Shown here: piece after piece, positions 14,647 through 22,198 of the stretch
How positions within the stretch are numbered: the first letter of the stretch is position 1
Layout of the letters: each line of letters starts with the position of its first letter
IMG/VR virus record: IMGVR_UViG_3300021962_000326
Location: 1-35,175 of that record
DNA length: 35,175 nt
Strand: one strand, 5' to 3'
Source: a virus
The notes under the pieces: generated by a model
What the model was told of the DNA's origin: nothing
Seen by the model: only the letters and a program-made list of their open reading frames with translations
Database searches by the model: none
Program-made: the position numbers and the translations under genes

Positions 14647-16127
14647 TGCATTTCATCGTCAAGGCTTTCCCCGCTTGGGGTTTCCTCGCCCATCACGTCT
14701 TCAGAGCCAAGGTTTTCAGGGCCGCCAAGCTCAATCAATCCACCCGATTGCGTGGCTTCCAGCTCTTCCTCAACATCAAAGTCGTCGCCCAGCACTTCGC
14801 CTTGAGCGAGCTGATCAAGCAAGGTTTTTTGGCTGATCACGCCAGCGGTGTAGGTCTGCAGCAACGCAGTGATTTCGGCAGGCTCAAGGCGTGCACCGAT
14901 GAAGTCACGATTGACGTAGCTGCTGCCAGATTGCGCCTGGCCGAGGAAATCAGCATGGAAGCGCAGACAGTTATCAATTAGATCCTGTACCTGCTGCGCA
15001 ATCACCATCATGGTGGAATCGCCTTGGCTGCGATCAATGCGCTTTGCCTCAGCTGTTTCGGCGCCTAACTTCTGACCCAAGACAGCAGCTAAACCAAGTT
15101 CATTGATCTGTGCAGCAAGTTGAGTCAGACGGTCAAACTGCGACCTAAAGCTGTTGCCGCTTGGTTCAATGTATTCAGCACGGCCTTCAGACGGAAAGGC
15201 AATAGCTTCACCAGGACCGGCACTTACCTCCTCGGCACTAGATGGAAAGCCGAAGAACGCCAGCATCGGCACCGCCGAAATATGCAGCATGTTGTCCAGA
15301 TCGCTCTGGATTTGGTAGGTCTTGAGGTTCAGCTCAGCAATATCTTCCAGTGGCGGGCGTGATTCCAGTAGCCCAATTCGGTTTGAGTAGGCGGTGGCGA
15401 ATGGAATGTAATCAAGGCTGGTAGTGCCTTCTGCCACTTTCTCAAAGCTGCCGCGTGTGTCGTCTTGGCGGAACAATGCGTAGGAACCTGGCCTAAGAAC
15501 ACGCACCTGCTCTACAAGTTTTTCGCCGTATTCTCCATCCGCGACGGTTACACGCTCCATCAGACGAAGCTGGGTCAGCTGTTGTGCGCCGTTTACCAAT
15601 TCAGAGCGCCAGCCAAGAATGTCACGCGGCGAATAAGTCACCCAATACGGCCGCAATGCTGAGGCGTCGGTGATGTTTTGAATCTCACTGTCGTCTTGAC
15701 TGGGAAAGTCAACAAGCACACCAGCGTGACCGTAACGGATAATTTTCCGCGCCAGTTCGTAGACGTAAATGTTCAGGTCGTTGCCCTGCAGGTCTACATC
15801 AAATAACTGCTCACGAATAACATCAGGCACGTCGTCAAGACGCACAGGCTTGCGAGTCAACATGCCCGCCAACATGCGTTCAAGCCGTTGGTAGTACGGC
15901 GGACAAACAGAACGCGCTAGGCGGTTGTCGTAGCTGTCGTCTTGCTCGCGTGGCTCCTGCGGCAGATAACGCCGGTGTTTGCGGCGCATTCCATAGGTGC
16001 CCTGCAACAGGTCTTCGATCAGGATCCAATGCGGCTCTTGTGCAGACCAAGCTGCGTTGGGATCTTGAACCTGCGTGGCTGTGCGCGCCAGATTCCGGTC
16101 GTAGTGCCTGAAACCGGTGTACGTCAT
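14643..16127 (-). CDS. Portal protein, DUF4055-like
   Basis: The 494-residue protein forms the ring through which DNA enters and leaves. It starts with a loop around W-I-L-I-E-D-L-L-Q-G-T-Y and R-R-K-H-R-R-Y-L-P, then R-S-V-C-P-P-Y-Y-Q-R-L-E-R-M-L-A-G-M, a pattern of DUF4055 portals. The middle has the mixed sheet with P-Y-W-V-T-Y-S-P-R-D-I-L-G-W-R. The C-terminal third has the long helix region and ends in an acidic tail (E-E-E-L then Gly/Glu-rich). The gene sits between terminase and minor head protein. Confidence 0.88.
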   Translation of the reverse strand: MTYTGFRHYDRNLARTATQVQDPNAAWSAQEPHWILIEDLLQGTYGMRRKHRRYLPQEPREQDDSYDNRLARSVCPPYYQRLERMLAGMLTRKPVRLDDVPDVIREQLFDVDLQGNDLNIYVYELARKIIRYGHAGVLVDFPSQDDSEIQNITDASALRPYWVTYSPRDILGWRSELVNGAQQLTQLRLMERVTVADGEYGEKLVEQVRVLRPGSYALFRQDDTRGSFEKVAEGTTSLDYIPFATAYSNRIGLLESRPPLEDIAELNLKTYQIQSDLDNMLHISAVPMLAFFGFPSSAEEVSAGPGEAIAFPSEGRAEYIEPSGNSFRSQFDRLTQLAAQINELGLAAVLGQKLGAETAEAKRIDRSQGDSTMMVIAQQVQDLIDNCLRFHADFLGQAQSGSSYVNRDFIGARLEPAEITALLQTYTAGVISQKTLLDQLAQGEVLGDDFDVEEELEATQSGGLIELGGPENLGSEDVMGEETPSGESLDDEMQ

Positions 16128-16250
16128 CTTTTGCGCCTAGCCATGCACAAAGTCTATGGGTATAGGTTAATCGTGAATGATGGCTGGGCCTCCGATACCG
16201 CCACACACGGCGTTCAGCCTTACGGTCAGAACCGACCCAGCAGATTGAAT

Positions 16251-16442
16251 TTAACCGTGGGCTTCGGCGGTTTGAATTTCTTCGTCTAGGGCGTCGCCAG
16301 CTTCATCAAAGCCTTCGTCGTATAGCCACTGTTGAACAGCGGTGAGCATGGCGGCAGCAGCAAGGCTGAATTCGTAATCACCGTCGGAATCAACGGCGGA
16401 GTCAAAGGCGCCTTGAAGATCGTGCCAGAGGTGCTTGGCCAT
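16251..16442 (-). CDS. Small acidic helical protein
   Basis: The ATG at 16440-16442 gives 63 residues; nine codons upstream (from 16469) are open but unlikely. The protein is acidic and helical, with A-M-L-T-A-V-Q-Q-W-L-Y-D-E-G-F-D-E-A-G-D. It is the second gene after the promoter at 16729-16757 and precedes the portal by 123 bp. That gap holds no further gene and no clear promoter. The function is unknown. Confidence 0.6.
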   Translation of the reverse strand: MAKHLWHDLQGAFDSAVDSDGDYEFSLAAAAMLTAVQQWLYDEGFDEAGDALDEEIQTAEAHG

Positions 16443-16510
16443 GAGTCGGGTGTGGCAGCCCGATGCCAAGGCAGAGCGGGAACAGGATCAGGTTAGCCGT
16501 GATAAGTAGT

Positions 16511-16693
16511 TCACAGATTGTCTTGCGCCCAAGCCAATAATTCAGATCGAATCCAAAGGCCGTGCGGCCATCCTTTTTCGTCTTGAGTTAAGTGCGGCGC
16601 GTATTCAGGAAGTTCGGTGTCACGGATGGTTTCAAGCCAGCCGCCACGGTGGTGAAGCGCCAAGCGAACGGCGCTGACAGTGCGAAATTTCAT
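16511..16693 (-). CDS. Small protein, first gene after internal late promoter
   Basis: The frame is open from 16750, but its first 19 codons contain the -10 element and the 5' hairpin of the promoter at 16729-16757, so translation from the predicted transcript must start inside. The ATG at 16691-16693 gives 60 residues, with H-H-R-G-G-W-L-E-T-I-R-D and W-P-H-G-L-W-I-R-S-E-L-L. No SD is visible before this ATG; the leader is CA-rich (ACCACGCACACGC). No family was recognised. Confidence 0.65.
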   Translation of the reverse strand: MKFRTVSAVRLALHHRGGWLETIRDTELPEYAPHLTQDEKGWPHGLWIRSELLAWAQDNL

Positions 16694-16708
16694 GCGTGTG
16701 CGTGGTAC

Positions 16709-16720
16709 GGGGTCGCCCCC
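16709..16720 (-). other. 5' leader hairpin of the internal late promoter
   Basis: Reading the minus strand, GGGG pairs with CCCC around a GCGA tetraloop. It begins 9 bases after the TATACT hexamer, near the expected transcription start. The hairpin after the promoter at 21961 has the same GCGA loop. A hairpin at the 5' end could shield the mRNA from 5'-end-dependent decay; that role is inferred. Confidence 0.6.
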
Positions 16721-16728
16721 ATATAAGG

Positions 16729-16757
16729 AGTATACCCTACCGTCGGCCACGCGTCAA
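16729..16757 (-). promoter_or_regulatory. Sigma70-like promoter, GGGTATACTCC family
   Basis: On the minus strand TTGACG (16757-16752) and TATACT (16734-16729) are 17 bp apart. The -10 lies in GGGTATACTCC, shared exactly with sites at 21981-21991 and 24030-24040. The -35 overlaps the terminase stop codon. It would drive the two small genes, portal and later head genes. Confidence 0.8.
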
Positions 16758-18094
16758 TAAAGCCTGATGCCCGTGCTACGGCCAGCGTTCGCCTGCAGCG
16801 GGTTGAACTCACGCCAGACCACATACCCCAAGGCATCAACCATGTGATCGTGCCCGGCCTCCTTATCCGGCTCGCCTTTCTCCGTCCAGCTCTGTAGCTC
16901 AAGGCATTCGATCAACCTCGGGCAGCCCTGGCTTACGGTCAGCCTGACTTCGCCCTTGCCGTTTTCCAGCAAAGCCTGAACAGCAGCCACCCGATCACGC
17001 ACGGCAGGGTTAGACCGCCCAGATTGATTGCTAAACCCGTACTGCTCAAGGATTTGAATATCGGTACGGGATGCGTTGGTTGAGCGGTTACCACCCGAGG
17101 CATCGGGATAAACGTAAATGCGGTGCTGTGGATACCGGCGTTTGATTTCTTGCGCCAGAGCATCAGTGTCATGTGCGCCGGTGATTTCATCAACAATCGT
17201 CAGTCTGTTGCCGCTACGCACACCAATCACAGCGGACATATTGCCAACGTTGAAATCAACCCCGATTCGCAATGGTTCGTCACTGAAATCAGCGACAGAT
17301 GCAACGACGTGTTTACTGCGATCAAAGCGGTCGTATACCTGGCCTGTATTTAAATTCACCCACTGTCCTTCCAGATAGGACTTAATTAACTGCGGCGGAT
17401 AATTCGCCATCAGGCTGTCAACAAACCCGTCAGGCAAGAACGGGTTATCCATCGTGCGAGCACGGATCAACGCAGTGTCTGCACCAGCGTTGCGGTCAAA
17501 AGTGTCGAATGCCCAGCCGTAACCCTCAGGCGTGGTAGCGGCATAGAACTGCTGCACGTTGCCAGCACGAAGACGGGCAAGGGCCATGCGTGTGGCCTGT
17601 TCTGCTACCCGCTTGTTAGCCGTGTCCGCTTCGTCAAAACCGATAGCGCAAAGGTTCTGGCCACGGATGCGATTCCACGTTTCCATCGTGCGCAGCAGGA
17701 TCGTGTGGCTGCCCTCGGCAAAGTGCAGCGTGTACTCCGGCAACGGGCTGACGCGGAAGTCAAACGGTATTTGCCACTCTTCTAATAGGTCATCCATCGT
17801 GCGCTGCAGAATGTCCCGCAACATCGGGGCGACCGGTTCAAACAAGGCGCTGACGTACCCGACATTCAGGGCAGCCATGTGAACTGCTTTTGCGACTAGG
17901 CCGTGCGTCTTGCCCGCACCAAACCCGCACACCAGGGCGAGTTTGCGGTGCTCAGTGTCTTCTAAAAACTTCTGCTGATGCGGCAGGAGATCTGTTTTGA
18001 CACGGGCAATGGCCTGCGCTGCCGTTGGCAGGTTTTCAGCAAAGCCAGGAATAGCGAGGATGCTGCGCTGCTCAACAGCGGCTAGAACGCTCAC
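16754..18094 (-). CDS. terL: Terminase large subunit
   Basis: The packaging ATPase/nuclease, 446 residues from the GTG at 18092-18094, which overlaps the small-subunit stop as GTGA. The frame is open to a TTG at 18133, but that start would lie deep inside the small-subunit gene. Walker A is G-F-G-A-G-K-T (about residues 57-63), Walker B ends D-E-A-D (about 154-157), and the nuclease half shows R-I-G-V-D-F-N-V-G (Asp near 280), V-Y-P-D-A-S-G-G (Asp near 331) and D-H-M-V-D-A-L-G-Y (Asp near 416 and 420). All expected acidic residues are present. The stop overlaps the -35 of the next promoter. Confidence 0.95.
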   Translation of the reverse strand: MSVLAAVEQRSILAIPGFAENLPTAAQAIARVKTDLLPHQQKFLEDTEHRKLALVCGFGAGKTHGLVAKAVHMAALNVGYVSALFEPVAPMLRDILQRTMDDLLEEWQIPFDFRVSPLPEYTLHFAEGSHTILLRTMETWNRIRGQNLCAIGFDEADTANKRVAEQATRMALARLRAGNVQQFYAATTPEGYGWAFDTFDRNAGADTALIRARTMDNPFLPDGFVDSLMANYPPQLIKSYLEGQWVNLNTGQVYDRFDRSKHVVASVADFSDEPLRIGVDFNVGNMSAVIGVRSGNRLTIVDEITGAHDTDALAQEIKRRYPQHRIYVYPDASGGNRSTNASRTDIQILEQYGFSNQSGRSNPAVRDRVAAVQALLENGKGEVRLTVSQGCPRLIECLELQSWTEKGEPDKEAGHDHMVDALGYVVWREFNPLQANAGRSTGIRLY

Positions 18095-18414
18095 GCAATC
18101 AGCTTGGCCAATTTGGCCATCGTATTGATGCAACCAAGGGCAATATGTAACTGACCAGCCTTGCGGGCTTCCATGTGGAGCGTGCTGGTTTGACTCAGCA
18201 AATCTGCCAGCATTTGCGTGGTGTCATGCGCCCAGTCTTCCCGTATTTGTTGACGGGCAAGGTTGATGTATTTATCAACGCTGCGCTCCGAAACCCCCCA
18301 CGTCTCTGCCGCATAACGAACGCAATCGGAGCGTTTACCACCGCTTGCAATGATGCGAGCAAGGCGACTAGCGCGGTATTGAGTTTCGGCTCTGGTACTA
18401 CCTTTGGCAGGCAT
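18091..18414 (-). CDS. terS: Terminase small subunit
   Basis: The 107-residue helical protein has an N-terminal helix-turn-helix-like part (C-V-R-Y-A-A-E-T-W-G-V-S-E-R-S-V-D-K-Y) that would bind the packaging site, followed by a long helix for ring formation. It overlaps the large subunit by GTGA and the methyltransferase gene by ATGA. The position right before terL and the HTH make the assignment good; no diagnostic family residue was available. Confidence 0.8.
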   Translation of the reverse strand: MPAKGSTRAETQYRASRLARIIASGGKRSDCVRYAAETWGVSERSVDKYINLARQQIREDWAHDTTQMLADLLSQTSTLHMEARKAGQLHIALGCINTMAKLAKLIA

Positions 18415-19658
18415 CAGATGTCATCCTTAGCGTCGTTGAAGTGGGTTTCAGACGGGATGCAGACGGCAGTGTTACCCGTGAAGTCTTCCCAACGCTTGAC
18501 GATCACGTCGCAGTAAATGGGGTCGAGTTCCATGAGACGTGCGTGGCGGTGGATCTCCTCTGCTGCAATAAGCGTGGATCCTGAGCCACCAAACAAGTCG
18601 AGCACGGTTTGATTCATCAAAGAACTGTTGCCCATCGCTTCTTTGGCCAAAAAAGTAGGCTTTTGAGTCGGGTGCTGATTTTTGGACTTGTCGTAACCAC
18701 CAAAGTCCCAAACGGTTGTCTTGGTTCGATCTTCAGTATGAAAAGGAGATCCTTTGACGGCAAAGATGCAAGGTTCGTGAGCCCATTGATACCGAGAGCG
18801 CCCCAAGAGCATTGGTTTTTTCCAGATTAGAGTTTGATTGAAAGAAAAAGCAGTTGCAGCCAAAGCATTTAAGAACTCAAGCGTGCGCTTATCGGGAAAC
18901 CAGATGTAAGCGGCTACATCAGGCTTGCTGAACAGGTCTGCGTTATTCAAAGCAGCGATCAAAAAGTCTTGCAGTTGATCTCCAATTAGTTCGTCGTTTT
19001 CGATTACACCGTGGTTTTTCTTTCCGGGCTTAGGCCTAGCGGTGTGGTCGTAGCTCACGCCGTAAGGCGGGTCAGTAAAAACCATGTCGGCCTTTTGCCC
19101 ATCCATCAGGCGTTCAACGTGCTGCGGGTTGGTGCTGTCACCGCAGAGCAGGCGATGGTTGCCAAGGATCCAGAGGTCACCGGGTTTGGTGGTCGGGTCT
19201 TCTGGTGCCTGAGGCACCTCATCGGGATCGGTCTTGCCTTCTACGGGATCTAGCCGCTCAACCTGCTCAAGGAGGGCCTCAACGTCGTCGTCGTCAAACC
19301 AAGGACTGATGTCATGCTCGGCGCTGAGCTGCTGCAGCATTTCCGCGTCCCATTCGGCTAGGTCAGCGGTGCGGTTGTCAGCGAGGGCTAGACCAACCTT
19401 TTGATCCTCGGTCAGGCCGGTACGGCGGACGGCAATGATTTCGTCGGGGCTGGCGTCAACGATGCGGAGCCCTTCGATGCCGAGGTTGAGTGCGGCTTCA
19501 ACGGTGCCGTTACCGGCGAGGATGCGGTCGTCTTCGTCAATGACGATGGAGCGTGCGGGACCGTAACGCTGCAGTGATTCCTTGAGGAGGGACGCGGAGG
19601 TTTCAGTGCGCTTGCGGGCGTTTTTGTGATCTTGTTTGAGGTCCGACAGCGTAGCCAT
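18414..19658 (-). CDS. ParB-like domain fused to DNA adenine methyltransferase
   Basis: The 414-residue protein has an N-terminal ParB/sulfiredoxin-like domain (D-H-K-N-A-R-K-R-T, later R-I-L-A-G-N-G-T-V-E-A) and a C-terminal SAM-dependent methyltransferase. The catalytic D-P-P-Y (about 196-199) comes before the SAM-binding L-D-L-F-G-G-S-G-S-T (about 353-362), the order of the beta class, usually N6-adenine or N4-cytosine. A TTG at 19733 would extend it by 25 poor codons; the ATG at 19656-19658 is preferred. No partner restriction enzyme is seen, so it is probably an orphan enzyme that protects phage DNA or marks packaging sites. It heads the late block, next to terminase. Confidence 0.88.
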   Translation of the reverse strand: MATLSDLKQDHKNARKRTETSASLLKESLQRYGPARSIVIDEDDRILAGNGTVEAALNLGIEGLRIVDASPDEIIAVRRTGLTEDQKVGLALADNRTADLAEWDAEMLQQLSAEHDISPWFDDDDVEALLEQVERLDPVEGKTDPDEVPQAPEDPTTKPGDLWILGNHRLLCGDSTNPQHVERLMDGQKADMVFTDPPYGVSYDHTARPKPGKKNHGVIENDELIGDQLQDFLIAALNNADLFSKPDVAAYIWFPDKRTLEFLNALAATAFSFNQTLIWKKPMLLGRSRYQWAHEPCIFAVKGSPFHTEDRTKTTVWDFGGYDKSKNQHPTQKPTFLAKEAMGNSSLMNQTVLDLFGGSGSTLIAAEEIHRHARLMELDPIYCDVIVKRWEDFTGNTAVCIPSETHFNDAKDDI

Positions 19659-19797
19659 CGTTAATTCAGGTATTGCGCGAAGGATACCGCGATGTTGAAA
19701 GCTTAGCCGAAAAACTGTCGCAGGTTGGGACAAGCGGGACGGTATCGAGCCTGTGGAAAACCCACCTTTAGAAATCCTGAAATGTGCCGTAGCGCAC

Positions 19798-19826
19798 CTG
19801 TCGGGCCGATTTTTTATGGCTAATCT
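19798..19826 (+). promoter_or_regulatory. Weak candidate promoter for the first early gene
   Basis: CTGTCG (19798-19803) and TAATCT (19821-19826) are 17 bp apart, the same spacing as the strong promoters of this genome, but both hexamers are poor. The divergent region 19659-19873 has no other convincing promoter on either strand. The start would fall in the TTCCCG repeats. Confidence 0.3.
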
Positions 19827-19827
19827 C

Positions 19828-19854
19828 TTCCCGTTGTTTCCCGGGGATTCCCGG
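19828..19854. repeat. Three TTCCCG repeats at 10-bp period, with hairpin
   Basis: TTCCCG occurs at 19828, 19838 and 19848, exactly one helical turn apart. The last two repeats also form a hairpin: CCGGG (19841-19845), loop GATT, CCCGG (19850-19854). It lies in the switch region between the early and late blocks, 20 bp before the first early gene. It could be an operator array, origin iterons or a leader hairpin. Confidence 0.65.
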
Positions 19855-19873
19855 ACGAACCCGTAAACCTCCG

Positions 19874-20536
19874 ATGCGCCTTGAACTGCAAATTCCCGAT
19901 GATTTAGCCGAAGACCTGGCCCGTTTCAAGCCGAGAACCCTGTCCCTGCCTATGTTTTGCGCCTATCTACTGGAGATAGGTATTGACAGGGACGCTAAGC
20001 TACCCGCGTACCGTGTCGGTGCGGGGACACCACCTCTAGGTAACTCCACACCGAAGCAGGTTCAAGATTTAACGCCTCAGCAACCTTCCAGCGAAGGGAA
20101 GGCTGTTTCGGCTGTTGGGTTTGATGGCTGTTTGGATCTTCCGCTCTTGCCCAAAGAATGCGACACAAAAAAAGAAATAGGCTGTAAAAAACCAAAAAAA
20201 TCGGCAAAGGTTGAGTACAGCGAGGCGTTTACCTGCCTGTGGAAAACCTATCAGTCGGCACCTGAGCGAGTCTCAGCCCAGTCCAAGCCGAAGGCATTTG
20301 ACGAATGGAAAAAGGTCGTCAAGGAGGAAGGTGAAGAGCGCCTGTTGGGTGCCGTCAATAACGCCATAGCCGAACAGAAGCGGCGCAAGGCCGCCGGCGA
20401 CTTTGTAGGTAGCCTTCCCGACCTGTTTCGCTGGCTTCGTGACGGCAAGTACGAGGTGTACTTGGAAGAGCACAAGCAACAGCGCGGCGGCAAGTGGTGG
20501 GATGAAGAGAACCGCTGCTGGGTTTACGAAGACTGA
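19874..20536 (+). CDS. Putative replication organiser with RHH-like N-terminus
   Basis: The first early gene encodes 220 residues. Residues 1-40 look like a ribbon-helix-helix DNA-binding unit (strand R-L-E-L-Q-I-P, two helices, second with L-P-M-F-C-A-Y-L-L-E). A variable, Lys-rich linker (about 50-115) follows. The C-terminal part has F-T-C-L-W-K-T-Y-Q-S-A-P, a central helix with A-F-D-E-W-K-K-V-V-K-E and L-P-D-L-F-R-W-L-R-D-G-K, resembling the C-terminal domain of phage replisome-organiser/primosome proteins. The family call is from pattern only. The upstream TTCCCG array could be its own binding site. ATG at 19874; the leader lacks a clear SD. Confidence 0.55.
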   Translation: MRLELQIPDDLAEDLARFKPRTLSLPMFCAYLLEIGIDRDAKLPAYRVGAGTPPLGNSTPKQVQDLTPQQPSSEGKAVSAVGFDGCLDLPLLPKECDTKKEIGCKKPKKSAKVEYSEAFTCLWKTYQSAPERVSAQSKPKAFDEWKKVVKEEGEERLLGAVNNAIAEQKRRKAAGDFVGSLPDLFRWLRDGKYEVYLEEHKQQRGGKWWDEENRCWVYED

Positions 20537-20564
20537 TCCCTGTTAATCCAATCTGAGACTCAAC

Positions 20565-20852
20565 ATGAAACTGTACGCACCAGAAAACAAGGGCAAGTAC
20601 GTCTGGCAGACCGCCGACGCCAAGACCAAGCAGGTCAGCTACAGCGTCACCACAACGCGCACTCCGCCGCCAGACGCCTGCTACGGGCATCCCATGGGCA
20701 AGTACGACGATCAGGGTATGTACCTGACCTTCTGCCCGAACGTGGGCGCTGATGACCCCAAGAGCCCGCTGGCCGCCCGGTACGTCGTTCACCCGATGGC
20801 GCCGGCAGAGCGCGACAAGGCAGACAGTGAGCGGATTTGGCGGCAGATCTAA
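20565..20852 (+). CDS. Hypothetical early protein
   Basis: The 95-residue protein has a basic, Tyr/Lys-rich start, a Thr/Pro stretch (T-T-T-R-T-P-P-P) and a Cys pair far apart (C-Y-G-H and F-C-P-N). No family was recognised. It follows the first early gene by 28 bp. The 164-bp stretch after its stop (20853-21016) holds no gene; it contains a weak GC-rich inverted repeat without a T-run. Confidence 0.65.
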   Translation: MKLYAPENKGKYVWQTADAKTKQVSYSVTTTRTPPPDACYGHPMGKYDDQGMYLTFCPNVGADDPKSPLAARYVVHPMAPAERDKADSERIWRQI

Positions 20853-21016
20853 ACAGCAGAAAGGGCAGAGCCCGTAAGCCCCGCCCCTTCAAGATCCCTC
20901 GGCACGCCCGCCTATGCACGCGTGTTCCCGACTTCACCCCCTGATTTTACGGTTCGCCCAGTCCGTTGGCAATGGTGCAAGCAGCGTCACAGGCCAGTTA
21001 TCCAAGAACTCTGAAC

Positions 21017-21457
21017 ATGAAAAAAGCATTTGAGATGGCAGAGGTGATTGCTCTGCTGCGCCGTGGCATTGCCGCAGGTTATTGGACGCTAGAAGACCTA
21101 GACGTGCCATCACAAGGCTGGGTCATCACAATGGAGGATGCCAAGCGCATTCCCGGTTTCACACCACCGATTCACCGCAACCCCCTCAGAGATGAGCCCA
21201 CAACAGCAGAACGCGTTGAAGTCGTCAGCCCCAGAGACTTCGCGGTGGTTGAAGCCACTCCCAATCCTGTTCAACGAGGAAGCGCACCGCTACTACCACG
21301 AGCCGACGGGGCAGTGGCTGAATCATTCAGTGACGCAGGTATGCAAGGGCACGAAGGATCCGTGGGCAATGCGGCGGATCATGGAGACGAAGCACATCTG
21401 GGAGCCGCGTGGGAAAGCAGTACACAAGGCGTTGGAGGATTATCTGACGACTGGTGA
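21017..21457 (+). CDS. Small early protein with long overlap into exonuclease gene
   Basis: The ATG at 21017 gives 146 residues; a TTG (20966) and an ATG (20972) upstream are also possible. The N-terminal ~60 residues look natural (A-L-L-R-R-G-I-A-A-G-Y-W-T-L-E-D-L-D). From about residue 59 the frame overlaps the exonuclease gene by 266 bases and becomes Gly/Ala/Asp-rich, as expected of a shadow frame. The first half is therefore probably functional, while the second half may be passive read-through. A frameshift or sequence error near 21190 is an alternative. Confidence 0.5.
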   Translation: MKKAFEMAEVIALLRRGIAAGYWTLEDLDVPSQGWVITMEDAKRIPGFTPPIHRNPLRDEPTTAERVEVVSPRDFAVVEATPNPVQRGSAPLLPRADGAVAESFSDAGMQGHEGSVGNAADHGDEAHLGAAWESSTQGVGGLSDDW

Positions 21458-21872
21458 CGCTGGCGAATGGCCTGCTGAATATGCGGAATGGATTGAGCCG
21501 TTACTGGGCCATTCCGTTTGGCAGACCTATGAGGCCATCGCGTGTGAATACCGGTTGTGCGATGTAGAGCGCAGCATTGCCGGCAGCTTTGATTGCCTAT
21601 TGCGCCGTAAGGATGATCACACTCAGTTGGTGCTGGTGGATCTGAAGACGCAGGGCAAGCCTGATGCCAGCCCGTATGACGTGAGCACGCAGCTCGGCGG
21701 CTACTTGGGGATGATGAGCCTGCACTGGCCCAAGCTGTACATCCAAAAGGCTGGTGTGTTGTGGTCTCGGCCTGGCAGTACAACGCTGCAAAAGGTTGAC
21801 GTAGACGAGGCGGTGATTGAGTGGCAGGGCGCCAGGGATGCGTTTCTGATGTTGAACGCGCCGGAATTCTGA
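21192..21872 (+). CDS. PD-(D/E)XK exonuclease (RecB/Cas4-like)
   Basis: The 226-residue protein (ATG at 21192; the frame is open from 21138) starts with I-L-F-N-E-E-A-H-R-Y-Y-H-E, typical of phage recombination exonucleases. It then has G-K-A-V-H-K-A-L-E (His near 78), C-E-Y (Glu near 119), A-G-S-F-D (Asp near 134), L-V-D-L-K-T-Q (Asp near 150, Lys near 152) and T-Q-L-G-G-Y, the full RecB-type motif. It would resect DNA ends to give single strands for the annealing protein at 24093. The start region overlaps the previous gene by 266 bases. Confidence 0.88.
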   Translation: MSPQQQNALKSSAPETSRWLKPLPILFNEEAHRYYHEPTGQWLNHSVTQVCKGTKDPWAMRRIMETKHIWEPRGKAVHKALEDYLTTGDAGEWPAEYAEWIEPLLGHSVWQTYEAIACEYRLCDVERSIAGSFDCLLRRKDDHTQLVLVDLKTQGKPDASPYDVSTQLGGYLGMMSLHWPKLYIQKAGVLWSRPGSTTLQKVDVDEAVIEWQGARDAFLMLNAPEF

Positions 21873-21964
21873 TGACCGATCCTGTCTGGCCAGTGATGGC
21901 GCTGATTGGCGTTGGGCTGCTTGGCGTAACGGCGCTGCTGGCCTGGGTTGCCATGCAGGATTGA
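21872..21964 (+). CDS. Tiny membrane protein (30 residues)
   Basis: The ATG at 21872 shares its A with the exonuclease stop (TGATG), which suggests coupled translation. The product is almost entirely one hydrophobic segment (residues about 6-27, rich in Leu, Val, Ala, Gly and Trp) with a short N-terminal T-D-P and C-terminal Q-D. The stop overlaps the -35 of the promoter at 21961. It is short enough to be chance, but coupling and composition favour a real peptide. Confidence 0.5.
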   Translation: MTDPVWPVMALIGVGLLGVTALLAWVAMQD

Positions 21965-21989
21965 CAGGTCTTGCACTTAGGGGTATACT
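21961..21989 (+). promoter_or_regulatory. Strong sigma70-like promoter, GGGTATACTCC family
   Basis: A consensus -35 TTGACA (21961-21966) and TATACT (21984-21989) are separated by exactly 17 bp. The -10 is inside GGGTATACTCC (21981-21991). It is the best promoter in the window. It drives the 54-residue membrane protein gene. Confidence 0.9.
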
Positions 21990-21995
21990 CCATGT

Positions 21996-22009
21996 GGGCA
22001 GCGATGCCC
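21996..22009 (+). other. 5' leader hairpin with GCGA loop
   Basis: GGGCA pairs with TGCCC around a GCGA (GNRA) tetraloop. It begins at the base expected for transcription start, 7 bases after TATACT. The following leader is CA-rich (TCACTACACACAAACCCC) with no SD. Confidence 0.7.
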
Positions 22010-22028
22010 TCACTACACACAAACCCCA

Positions 22029-22193
22029 ATGACAAACCTCAACCGCGCTACAAAGGCTCAGTTGCTTGAGCTGATTACCGAGCAGGCCGGCACCACCACA
22101 ACACTTGAGAAACAGGTGAACGAATCCAGGGAACAGGTCACCATCGCGCTATGGATTGCGGCCATCAGCTTCTGCCTCGGCCTTCTGTTCTGA
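22029..22193 (+). CDS. 54-residue single-span membrane protein
   Basis: The protein has a polar helical N-terminal part (residues 1-36, with coiled-coil-like L-E-K-Q-V-N-E-S-R-E-Q-V) and a C-terminal membrane span (about 38-54, ending L-G-L-L-F). It is the only gene between a consensus promoter (21961) and a perfect terminator (22199). The ATG at 22029 has no SD. A strong, self-contained unit implies high early expression. The type fits small phage proteins that act at the host membrane, but no family was recognised. Confidence 0.75.
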   Translation: MTNLNRATKAQLLELITEQAGTTTTLEKQVNESREQVTIALWIAAISFCLGLLF

Positions 22194-22198
22194 TTACC

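Noticed and set aside
16158-16169. GGGTATAGG near the portal start as another member of the promoter family
   Set aside because: No -35 element at 16-18 bp on either strand, and the bases after TATA differ from the shared motif.
20866-20901. GC-rich inverted repeat after the 95-residue gene as a terminator
   Set aside because: The arms pair imperfectly and no T-run follows, so termination is not supported.
21379-22035. A 218-residue minus-strand frame opposite the exonuclease and membrane genes
   Set aside because: Cys/Ser/Pro/His-rich antisense frame that crosses the promoter at 21961; no motif and no start context.
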